Of a stretch of DNA of 59,577 bases, positions 36,539 to 43,702 are shown piece by piece. Made by a program: the position numbers and the translations under genes. The notes beneath the pieces are model-generated. The model searched no databases. It worked only from the letters and a program-made list of their open reading frames with translations, and was not told the DNA's origin. The stretch spans positions 1 through 59,577 of the forward strand of contig JACQAO010000039.1 in assembly GCA_016194935.1 (NCBI GenBank), written 5' to 3'. Numbering within the stretch: the first letter of the stretch is position 1; every line of letters begins with the position of its first letter. The stretch comes from Betaproteobacteria bacterium (GTDB lineage Bacteria; Pseudomonadota; Gammaproteobacteria; Burkholderiales; Rhodocyclaceae).

Positions 36539-36853
36539 TTACTTGAGCCGCATGTCGTTCTTGACGGAGTTTACGCCCTTGACGCCGCGTGTAATCTCGA
36601 CAGCCTTGTTCGCTGCAGTTTGTGAGCTGACGAAGCCGCTCAGTTGAACTACGCCCTTGAAAGTCTCCACATTGATTTCAGCGGATTTCAAGGTGGGCTC
36701 GTTGAAAATGGCAGCTTTGACTTTGGTGGTGATGACGCTATCGTCCAGATACTCGCCGGTGCCTTCCTTCGTGGAAGTGGACGCGCAACCCACCACGGAT
36801 ACCAGCACAAGCGCTGCGAAAAGTGCGGAAAGATACTTGCCAAGTTGTTTCAT
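36539..36853 (-). CDS. BON-domain lipoprotein (OsmY-like)
   Basis: A 104-residue lipoprotein with lipobox VVGC (Cys 23) and one BON domain (about 35-104: DDSVITTKVKAAIFNEPTLKSAEINVETFKGVVQLSGFV ... KGVNSVKNDM). BON domains bind phospholipid surfaces and occur in envelope-stress proteins. The shared palindromic motif lies 137 bases upstream. The gene ends at a strong hairpin. Confidence 0.9.
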   Translation of the reverse strand: MKQLGKYLSALFAALVLVSVVGCASTSTKEGTGEYLDDSVITTKVKAAIFNEPTLKSAEINVETFKGVVQLSGFVSSQTAANKAVEITRGVKGVNSVKNDMRLK

Positions 36854-36989
36854 GATTGGTTCTCCATAGGTGAGTAAAACAGGGCTTCTTGATTTCGACT
36901 TCCTGTCGGCAAACTGCTACCTGCACGCTGCTACCTGCGCGCCGTGTCGAAACCTGTAGGCAGAATAGCGGCTGGAACAGAGGCCGTCG

Positions 36990-37005
36990 GTACGGTGGCG
37001 CACAT
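36990..37005. promoter_or_regulatory. Shared palindromic motif, copy 2
   Basis: GTACGGTGGCGCACAT: half-sites GTACG and CGCAC around GTGG, the same core as the copies at 41240 and 53975. It lies in the gap upstream of the BON lipoprotein gene (start 36853) and 35 bases after the diguanylate cyclase stop. Confidence 0.55.
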
Positions 37006-37039
37006 AGAGTGATAGATGTCCGGTCGGGCGCCCTGCCGG

Positions 37040-38515
37040 TTACGTGATGGAAAAACGGAACGAATTACCCCCGCCCTCTTTGGCTTGATACATCGCCATG
37101 TCGGCCTGCTTGATGATTTCTTCCGCGCCGATTTCGTGATTGAGGAACAGCACCACGCCGATGCTTGAGGTGCAGTGATGCTCGATGATGGTTTCCGCTT
37201 TGCCCTCCTGCTCGAATTTCAGCGCAAAGGGCGTGTCCAGAATAGCGCGGAGTTTTTCCGCAACGCTGCTGGACTGGGTGGTGGATTCGGTTTTCCCCAC
37301 ATCCAGCTCGCTGAGTATCACCACAAACTCGTCGCCGCCGAAACGCGCGACAGTGTCCACCGCCCGCACGCAACTGCTAATGCGGCGCGCCACCTCGATC
37401 AGCAGCAAATCGCCCACCGAATGTCCGTAAGTATCATTGACCGGCTTGAAGTTATCCAGGTCCATGAACATCAGTGCCGCATAGCGGCCACTGCGTTTGC
37501 TGGCGGCCATGGTTTGGCCCAGGCGGTCGGTGAGCAGGCGGCGATTGGGCAACCGCGTCAATGAGTCGTGCGAAGCCAGATTGAGAATCTGTTCTTCCGC
37601 CTGCTTGCGTTCGGTGATGTCGCGCGCCGCGGCAAACACGCCTTGCAAGCGCCTGTCCCGGTCGTAAAGCGTGGCCGCATTGTAAGACACCACGGTGACC
37701 TTGCCGTCCCTGGCGCGCGCGGTCAGCTCGTAGTTGGTGACTTTCTTTTCGCTCAGCACCAGCTTGATGCCGGCCTCGGCGCGCTCCTGGTCGGTGAAGT
37801 AATTCTTGAACGGCGCACCGATCAATTCGTCGCGCGTGCAGCCGGTGAGCGACTCCATCTGCTTGTTGACGTCGGTGATGATGCCGGACGGATCGGTAGT
37901 CATCAGCGCATCAATGTTGGATTCGAACAGCGAGCGCGTGTAGAACTGATGGTCGCGCAGGCGTTGGCCGAGCTGTTTCTGCTCCGCTTCGAGCAGCTTC
38001 TGCTCCGCCTCGATCTGCTTGCGGGCGGTGTTGTCGGTGCCGATCAGCAGATAGCCGATGATGGCGTCATGCGCGTCGCGCAGCGCCGTCACCGACACCA
38101 CTGCCGGGAAGCGGCTGCCGTCCTTGCGGATGTAGGTCAGTTCGTAGATGTCTTCGATGCCGCGCGAAGCCTTGAACACCAGCGCCTCAAAGCCAGGCGT
38201 AATTGGTGTGGCGAGTTCCACGCTCAAGGCCCTGGCGCGGGCGATCACTTCCTGCGGGTCGGAGATATCGGCGGGCGTGATCTTGTTGATTACATCAGCA
38301 GCGGCGTAGCCCAGCATGCGCTCGGTGCCGACGTTGAACAACTGGATCACGCCTTTTTCGTCGGTGGCGATGCTGGAGAAGTTGGCGCTGTTGAGAATCG
38401 CGTTCTGCAAGGCGCCGGTGATCTGCAAGGCTTCCTGGCGGCGCAGCTCGAAGGACACCTCCGCTGTGTCTGCGGCGGGACGTGTTTTGACGGCTTCGGT
38501 CATTACTGTTGGCAT
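37040..38515 (-). CDS. PAS-PAS diguanylate cyclase
   Basis: A 491-residue soluble enzyme. A PAS domain at about 38-165 (LFNVGTERMLGYAA ... GYLLIGTDNTARKQIEAE) is joined by a coiled-coil linker to a second PAS at about 195-310. A GGDEF domain follows (about 320-490) with active-site FGGDEF and an intact product-inhibition site RAVD five residues before it. It should make cyclic di-GMP. Start MPTV or MTEA four codons on; neither has a good ribosome site. It lies 14 bases after the larger c-di-GMP gene, so the pair is probably one transcript. Confidence 0.93.
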   Translation of the reverse strand: MPTVMTEAVKTRPAADTAEVSFELRRQEALQITGALQNAILNSANFSSIATDEKGVIQLFNVGTERMLGYAAADVINKITPADISDPQEVIARARALSVELATPITPGFEALVFKASRGIEDIYELTYIRKDGSRFPAVVSVTALRDAHDAIIGYLLIGTDNTARKQIEAEQKLLEAEQKQLGQRLRDHQFYTRSLFESNIDALMTTDPSGIITDVNKQMESLTGCTRDELIGAPFKNYFTDQERAEAGIKLVLSEKKVTNYELTARARDGKVTVVSYNAATLYDRDRRLQGVFAAARDITERKQAEEQILNLASHDSLTRLPNRRLLTDRLGQTMAASKRSGRYAALMFMDLDNFKPVNDTYGHSVGDLLLIEVARRISSCVRAVDTVARFGGDEFVVILSELDVGKTESTTQSSSVAEKLRAILDTPFALKFEQEGKAETIIEHHCTSSIGVVLFLNHEIGAEEIIKQADMAMYQAKEGGGNSFRFSIT

Positions 38516-38529
38516 GATTTAACTTTCAT

Positions 38530-41172
38530 TCAAAGCGTAAAATGGCCCGGCGACGAATCACCTGGCCGGACAGTGGACGTGGGCTTTTGCTCATTCCATC
38601 CGGTGAGTTGCGATGCATCTGTATCGCCAGCCAATAACAACGCAAATTCCCTGGCAGGCAGGGGATGGCTGAACAGGAAACCCTGGCCTTCGTCGCACTG
38701 CCGGTCGCGCAGGAAAGCGAGCTGGTCGCGGGTTTCCACGCCCTCGGCTACGACACGCTGTTTCAGGCTCCTGCCCATTCCAATCACGGCGCTGACAATG
38801 GTTGCATCGTCAGCGTCGAAGGCCAGGTCGCGCACGAAAGATTTGTCGATCTTCAGGGTGTCGATGGGGAAGCGCTTCAGATAACTCAGGCTGGAATAAC
38901 CGGTGCCGAAGTCGTCGATGGCCAGCCGCACGCCCATCGTCTTGAGTGTTTCCAGCATCAATGCCGAGGCTTCGGCATCGTGCATGAGAATGCTTTCGGT
39001 TAACTCCAGTTCCAGATAGCGCGGCGCCAGACCGGTCTCCTTGAGAATCAAGGCAACCCCTTCGAGGAAACCCTCATGCCTGAATTCCACCGCAGAAATA
39101 TTCACCGCCACGGCGACTGCCGGCAGGCCGGCATCCAGCCAGGCCCGCACCTGCCGGCAGGCTTCGCGCAGCACCCACCGGCCGATCTGCACAATGAGGC
39201 CGCATTCTTCAGCGATTGGCACGAACTGCCCGGGAGGAATCAGCCCGAGATACGGATCCTGCCAGCGCACCAGCGCTTCCACGCCGGTAATCGCGCCCGA
39301 GGCGAGATTCACCTTGGGCTGATAATGCAGCAAAAACTCGCGGTTTTTCAGGGCGCGGCGCAGGCTGCTTTCAACAAACTGCCGGCGCACCGCGCGGGTA
39401 TTCATGTCAGCCGTGAAGAACTGGTAGTTGTTGCGCCCGCTAGCCTTGGCGTGATACATGGCGGTGTCTGCGTTCTGCATTACGGCGTCTGCGTCGCCGC
39501 CGTCATTCGGGTAGACACTGATGCCGATGCTCAAGGTGACGTGCAGCTCATGCCCGCCTATCTGTTGCGGCACGTCGATGGCGGCGCGCAATTTTTCCGC
39601 AACCTGGGCGGCGTCTTGCGGCTGATCGATTTCCGCCAGCAGTATCACGAATTCGTCACCGCCCTGGCGGCATACCGTGTCGGTGGCGCGCACGCATGCC
39701 GCCAGGCGTTCCGCCACCGACTGCAGCAACTGGTCGCCGATAGCATGTCCCAGCGAGTCGTTGATGTTCTTGAAATGATCCAGGTCCAGGAACAGCAGCG
39801 CAACTTGCTTGCGGTGCCGGTCGGCCAGCCCGATAGACTGCGACAGCCGCTCTTTCAGCAGCACCCGGTTGGGCAAGTCGGTGAGGAAATCGTGCTGGGC
39901 AAGATGGGACATTTTCAGCGCCATGTCGCGCGATTTGCTGACATCGTGGAAGACGATCACCGCGCCAGCCACCCGGCCTTCACGGTCGTGGATGGGCGCG
40001 GCGGAATCCTCGATTGCCGACTCGAATCCGTCGCGGCGGATCAACACGCAATCCGCCGCCAGCCCCACGGTCCTGTTCTCCTCGATGGCGCGCCGCGACG
40101 GATTCGCATCGGTCTGGCGCGTCGTACCCTGGATGATCCTGAACACCTCCGGCAGCGGCCGGCCAAATGCCTCCTCGCGTGACCAGCCAGTCATCGCCTC
40201 CGCCACCAGATTCAGGTAAGTCACGTTGCCCTGGAGATCAGTGACCAGCACCGCATCGCCGATGGAGTTGAGTGTGACCTGGGCGCGCTCTTTTTCTTCG
40301 AACAAAGCCTCTTCCGCCGCGCGCAACGCGAATTCTGCCGCTTTGCGCGCGGTGATGTCCTCCACCGTTTTCACCCGGCCATAAGATTCCATGCCGTCGT
40401 GCATGACGGCGCTGTTGATGCGCGTCCACACCACGCTGCCGTCTTCCTGCTGAAAGCGGAACTCGGTCGAAAATGATTCCTGGCCCTGCGCTGCGATGCA
40501 CCACTCCTCAATAACCCGCTGCCGGTCTGCCGGATGGATCGCCACGCTCCAGTTGCTGCCCAGCGTCTGTTCGAACGTCAGCCCGGAAATTTTTTGATAG
40601 GCGGCATTGGTATACACGCAAGCACCCTGCGCATCGGAGACAAAGATGCCCAGCGGCGAGGCGTCGCTGATCGCGCGAAAGCGCGCCTCGCTGCCGCGCA
40701 GCGCGTCCTGCACAGTCTTGCGCTCGATGGCGTAACGCAAGGCGCGCGGCAGCCAGTGGGCGTTGATATGAATTTTTATCAGGTAATCATGTGCGCCGCG
40801 CTGCACCGCCTGACGCGCGCTTTCCTCATCGCTCGCCGCGCTCAGGGCCAGGATCATGGCTTTCGGGGCGACCTGCAGCACCTGCTCGAACGCCTCGACG
40901 CCCTGGCCGTCGGGCAGTGTCAGGTCCAGCAAAATCACTTCGACGCCGCCCCGGCCCATGCGTTCCAGCGCAGCGGAAAGCCGCGTCACCCATTCAACAC
41001 GAAATTGCCTGCCCCGGTTTCCACCGTTGCCACCGTTGCCGCCGTTGCCTGCAAGCGCTTCCTGGATCAACCGGGCGTCGGCGGGATCGTCCTCGACCAG
41101 CAGCACGTTAGTCGGGAGATCACCGGACAGAGGTTCATGTTCCGGTAACCGCCCAAGATAAATTCTGTCCAT
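38530..41172 (-). CDS. REC-PAS-PAS-GGDEF-EAL cyclic di-GMP enzyme
   Basis: An 880-residue protein. The receiver domain (about 20-150) has VEDD and the phosphoacceptor in VILLDLTLPDG. Two PAS domains follow (about 165-290 and 300-430). The GGDEF domain has QGGDEF and an I-site RATD. The EAL domain has VEALVRW, ELTESI, DDFGTGYSS and a late EGVET motif, so both synthesis and breakdown motifs look complete. An insertion of Gly-Asn-Gly repeats (residues 43-53) sits in the receiver. It needs a separate kinase for phosphorylation. It diverges from the alternative oxidase gene across a shared palindrome. Confidence 0.93.
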   Translation of the reverse strand: MDRIYLGRLPEHEPLSGDLPTNVLLVEDDPADARLIQEALAGNGGNGGNGGNRGRQFRVEWVTRLSAALERMGRGGVEVILLDLTLPDGQGVEAFEQVLQVAPKAMILALSAASDEESARQAVQRGAHDYLIKIHINAHWLPRALRYAIERKTVQDALRGSEARFRAISDASPLGIFVSDAQGACVYTNAAYQKISGLTFEQTLGSNWSVAIHPADRQRVIEEWCIAAQGQESFSTEFRFQQEDGSVVWTRINSAVMHDGMESYGRVKTVEDITARKAAEFALRAAEEALFEEKERAQVTLNSIGDAVLVTDLQGNVTYLNLVAEAMTGWSREEAFGRPLPEVFRIIQGTTRQTDANPSRRAIEENRTVGLAADCVLIRRDGFESAIEDSAAPIHDREGRVAGAVIVFHDVSKSRDMALKMSHLAQHDFLTDLPNRVLLKERLSQSIGLADRHRKQVALLFLDLDHFKNINDSLGHAIGDQLLQSVAERLAACVRATDTVCRQGGDEFVILLAEIDQPQDAAQVAEKLRAAIDVPQQIGGHELHVTLSIGISVYPNDGGDADAVMQNADTAMYHAKASGRNNYQFFTADMNTRAVRRQFVESSLRRALKNREFLLHYQPKVNLASGAITGVEALVRWQDPYLGLIPPGQFVPIAEECGLIVQIGRWVLREACRQVRAWLDAGLPAVAVAVNISAVEFRHEGFLEGVALILKETGLAPRYLELELTESILMHDAEASALMLETLKTMGVRLAIDDFGTGYSSLSYLKRFPIDTLKIDKSFVRDLAFDADDATIVSAVIGMGRSLKQRVVAEGVETRDQLAFLRDRQCDEGQGFLFSHPLPAREFALLLAGDTDASQLTGWNEQKPTSTVRPGDSSPGHFTL
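41021..41047. repeat. Three-unit 9-bp tandem repeat inside the receiver domain
   Basis: CCACCGTTG, CCACCGTTG and CCGCCGTTG in a row encode Gly-Asn-Gly repeats after the first helix of the receiver domain. Whole 9-bp changes keep the frame, so copy number could vary without breaking the protein. Confidence 0.8.
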
Positions 41173-41239
41173 TGTTCCCCCCTTGCCTCTGAACCGGTGA
41201 TTGGCTCGAGTTTCAATGCTAGGGCGTTTTCAGGAATTT

Positions 41240-41259
41240 TCTGTGCGGTGGCGTACAGA
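41240..41259. promoter_or_regulatory. Shared palindromic motif, copy 3
   Basis: TCTGTGCGGTGGCGTACAGA: near-perfect 8-bp half-sites around GTGG. It lies between the divergent starts of the REC-GGDEF-EAL gene (41172) and the alternative oxidase gene (41376), a position that excludes a terminator role. Confidence 0.65.
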
Positions 41260-41375
41260 ATGGATGCAGTTGCTGGAGCATCCTGCATACTGGTTCGCGG
41301 CGTTCGGGTTTTACCGCCGGGGAAGACCCGGCATGGCGAACCAGCCAGACGTAAATCACTCATGGGAGATCAACC

Positions 41376-41948
41376 GTGTCTGTCATTCCGCCGCCGGAGC
41401 GGCACTATGTCCCCAGGGATGTGCGCGACCGGATCGCGTATGCTTTCGTCAAGTTTCTGCGATTCTTCGCCGACACTTTTTTTGCCAGACGCTACGGTCA
41501 TCGGGCGGTAGTGCTGGAAACGGTTGCCGCCGTGCCGGGCATGGTTGGCGGCGCACTGCAACATTTACGTTCGCTGCGCCGAATGAAGAGCGATCATGGC
41601 TGGATCCACACGTTGCTGGACGAAGCCGAAAATGAACGCATGCATTTGATGACTTTCATTCAGATTGCCCAACCTTCGGAACTTGAGCGCTGGCTGGTGC
41701 TCTTAGTACAAGGCGTCTTCTATAATTTTTTCTTTCTGCTTTACCTGACTTCGCCGAAAACCGCGCATCGTATCGTGGGCTACCTGGAGGAAGAAGCGGT
41801 CTACAGTTACTCCGAGTACCTGGCCGGGGTGGATAACGGCGTCTACGCCAACGTCCCGGCCCCTCAGGTCGCCATTGATTACTGGCAGCTTGCGCCCGAT
41901 GCCCGCTTGCGCGATGTCAACCATGAATTTGCCGACGATCTGACTTGA
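41376..41948 (+). CDS. Alternative oxidase, lacking the last di-iron ligand motif
   Basis: A 190-residue relative of the ubiquinol alternative oxidase. It starts at GTG with GGGAG seven bases upstream. Conserved blocks are [13 protein letters not shown] (E48), NERMHL (E87, H90) and [11 protein letters not shown] (E138-140). The C-terminus reads [20 protein letters not shown]. In the family, a segment of the type xxVVRADEAHHRDV lies between LRDV and NH and carries the last Glu and His ligands. Here it is missing, as if deleted in frame between the two RDV codon runs. The enzyme may therefore be inactive unless this is a sequence error. It would otherwise oxidise quinol with oxygen at the inner membrane. 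Confidence 0.85.
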   Translation: MSVIPPPERHYVPRDVRDRIAYAFVKFLRFFADTFFARRYGHRAVVLETVAAVPGMVGGALQHLRSLRRMKSDHGWIHTLLDEAENERMHLMTFIQIAQPSELERWLVLLVQGVFYNFFFLLYLTSPKTAHRIVGYLEEEAVYSYSEYLAGVDNGVYANVPAPQVAIDYWQLAPDARLRDVNHEFADDLT

Positions 41949-41970
41949 ACCGAATTTACCAGGAGTTCCG

Positions 41971-42720
41971 ATGATATTCCGCCAACTGTTTGAACCGCTC
42001 TCCAGCACCTATACCTATCTGCTCGGCTGCGAGGAAACCGGCCAGGTCGTATTGATCGACCCGGTCGTCGCGGCAATGGACCGCGATCTGGCCGAGATCA
42101 AGCGGCTTGGATTGACCCTGGCCTATACCCTGGAAACGCACATCCACGCCGACCACATCACCGCCGGGCTGGAGTTGAAGAAGAAAACCGGAAGCAAAAT
42201 TGCCGCGCCGGCCCATGACCGGCTGCCCTGCGCCGACATCGGCATTGAAGAAGGCAAGCCGTTACAGGTAGGCAGCCTGACGCTGCAACCTTTGCACACG
42301 CCGGGCCATACCGACGGGCATTTCGCCTATCTGTTCGGCGAGCGAGTGTTTACCGGCGATGCGCTGCTTATCGACGGCTGTGGCCGTACCGATTTCCAGA
42401 ATGGCGATGCCGAGGCTTTGTACAAAAGCGTCAAGGAGAAGTTGTTTTCCCTGGCGGACGATATCCTGGTGTATCCGGCGCACGATTACAAAGGCCGGCA
42501 TGTTTCCTCGATTGCGCAGGAAAAGCAACGCAATCCCCGGCTTGGAGAAAATCGTACTCTGGAGGAGTTCAAAAAAATAATGGGGGAGCTGAACTTGCCT
42601 TATCCAAAATTCATCGACTACGCGGTGCCGGGCAACAAGAAATGCGGCGTATGTCCGACCGACCTGCCTGAGAATCTTGAGATGTACTGTCTGCATATGA
42701 CCGAAAGCAAGCAAGGCTGA
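41971..42720 (+). CDS. ETHE1-type persulfide dioxygenase (MBL fold)
   Basis: A 249-residue metallo-beta-lactamase-fold protein with the mononuclear iron motif THIHADH (about 56-62), TPGHTDG, and GDALLIDGCGRTDFQ, typical of ETHE1/SDO enzymes that oxidise glutathione persulfide to sulfite. A Cys-containing C-terminus (KKCGVCPTD) is also present. CCAGGAG precedes the start. It lies 22 bases after the oxidase gene. The pair suggests handling of sulfide or persulfide, since sulfide inhibits haem oxidases but not alternative oxidases; that link is inference. Confidence 0.9.
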   Translation: MIFRQLFEPLSSTYTYLLGCEETGQVVLIDPVVAAMDRDLAEIKRLGLTLAYTLETHIHADHITAGLELKKKTGSKIAAPAHDRLPCADIGIEEGKPLQVGSLTLQPLHTPGHTDGHFAYLFGERVFTGDALLIDGCGRTDFQNGDAEALYKSVKEKLFSLADDILVYPAHDYKGRHVSSIAQEKQRNPRLGENRTLEEFKKIMGELNLPYPKFIDYAVPGNKKCGVCPTDLPENLEMYCLHMTESKQG

Positions 42721-42735
42721 CCCGCCTGCCAGCCG

Positions 42736-43431
42736 ATGACTGCACGCCGCAGGGAGCGCCACAAGCTACAGGACATCGGCTGGCTGCGCGCCGCTGTGCT
42801 GGGCGCCAACGACGGCATCGTATCGACCTCAAGCCTCGTGCTCGGCGTGGCTGCTACGCATGCAACCCACGGCAGCATACTGATCGCGGGAATTGCCGGT
42901 CTGGTTGCGGGCGCCATCTCGATGGCTTCCGGAGAATATATTTCCGTTCACTCACAGGCGGATATTGAAGCAGCCAGCCTCGACCAGGAGCACGCCGAAC
43001 TGAAAGCGGATTTTGCCGGCGAACAACGGGAATTGACGGCGATTTATATTGGCCGCGGCCTTGATCCCGCGCTTGCGAAACAGGTCGCCGAACAGCTCAT
43101 GGCCCATGATGCGCTGGGCGCGCATGCGCGCGACGAACTCGGCATCTACGGCACGCTCAGGGCGCGTCCGCTGCAAGCTGCGCTGGCTTCCGCCTGCAGT
43201 TTCGCAATCGGCGCGGCCATGCCGCTGACAGTGGTGGCGCTGGTTTCAGGGCCGCAACTGCTGGCTGTGGTGAGCGCAACTTCCCTCCTGTTTCTCGCCT
43301 TGCTGGGAGGGTTGGCCGCCCATGTCGGCGGCGCCAGTGTGACGACGGGAATAATGCGCGTCACCTTCTGGAGCGCCCTGGCCATGGGGGCCACGGCAGG
43401 TGTCGGGGCGCTGATCGGAGCGATGGGCTAG
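42736..43431 (+). CDS. VIT1/CCC1-family iron or manganese transporter
   Basis: A 231-residue membrane protein. The N-terminal GWLRAAVLGANDGIVSTSSLVLGV is the family signature. A second helix contains MASGEYISVHSQAD, a cytosolic Glu-rich region (SLDQEHAELKADFAGEQRELTAIY) likely binds metal, and three C-terminal helices follow. Bacterial members move Fe2+ or Mn2+. It follows the dioxygenase gene by 15 bases, so it is likely co-transcribed. Confidence 0.9.
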   Translation: MTARRRERHKLQDIGWLRAAVLGANDGIVSTSSLVLGVAATHATHGSILIAGIAGLVAGAISMASGEYISVHSQADIEAASLDQEHAELKADFAGEQRELTAIYIGRGLDPALAKQVAEQLMAHDALGAHARDELGIYGTLRARPLQAALASACSFAIGAAMPLTVVALVSGPQLLAVVSATSLLFLALLGGLAAHVGGASVTTGIMRVTFWSALAMGATAGVGALIGAMG

Positions 43432-43454
43432 TACCCCGGAAGCAAATTCGGGCA

Positions 43455-43613
43455 CTAGATCCTGCCCAGCAGCAGCAATATCACGAGGATCAGCAACACC
43501 AGCCCGATGCCGCTGCTGGGGTAATAGCCCCATTGCCTGCTGTGTGGCCAGGCGGGAATCACGCCCAACAACGCCAGTATCAACACGATCATCAGTATCA
43601 TTCCCAAGCCCAT
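43455..43613 (-). CDS. DUF3309 small membrane protein
   Basis: A 52-residue protein, MGLGMILMIVLILALLGVIP-AWPHSRQWGYYPSSG-IGLVLLILVILLLLGRI: two TM helices joined by the Trp/Tyr loop that defines DUF3309. GAGGAGA lies upstream of the start. Its function is unknown; members are often stress-induced. A perfect copy of the shared palindrome lies 54 bases upstream. Confidence 0.88.
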   Translation of the reverse strand: MGLGMILMIVLILALLGVIPAWPHSRQWGYYPSSGIGLVLLILVILLLLGRI

Positions 43614-43666
43614 TTCGTTTCTCCTCGTACCTGAAGTGCGCAGCGTATCCTCCGCATTTGGGTTTA

Positions 43667-43686
43667 TCTGTGCGCTGGCGCACATC
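43667..43686. promoter_or_regulatory. Shared palindromic motif, copy 4
   Basis: TCTGTGCGCTGGCGCACATC contains the perfect inverted repeat TGTGCG-CTGG-CGCACA. It lies between the H+-ATPase stop (43703) and the DUF3309 start (43613), both minus strand, so it could also act as a terminator hairpin, although the other copies argue for an operator. Confidence 0.6.
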
Positions 43687-43702
43687 ACCGAGGTAATGGA
43701 AC

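Noticed and set aside
43667-43686. The palindrome at 43667 as a simple terminator for the H+-ATPase gene
   Set aside because: Possible in isolation, but the same sequence recurs between divergent genes at 41240 and 53975 where no transcript ends.
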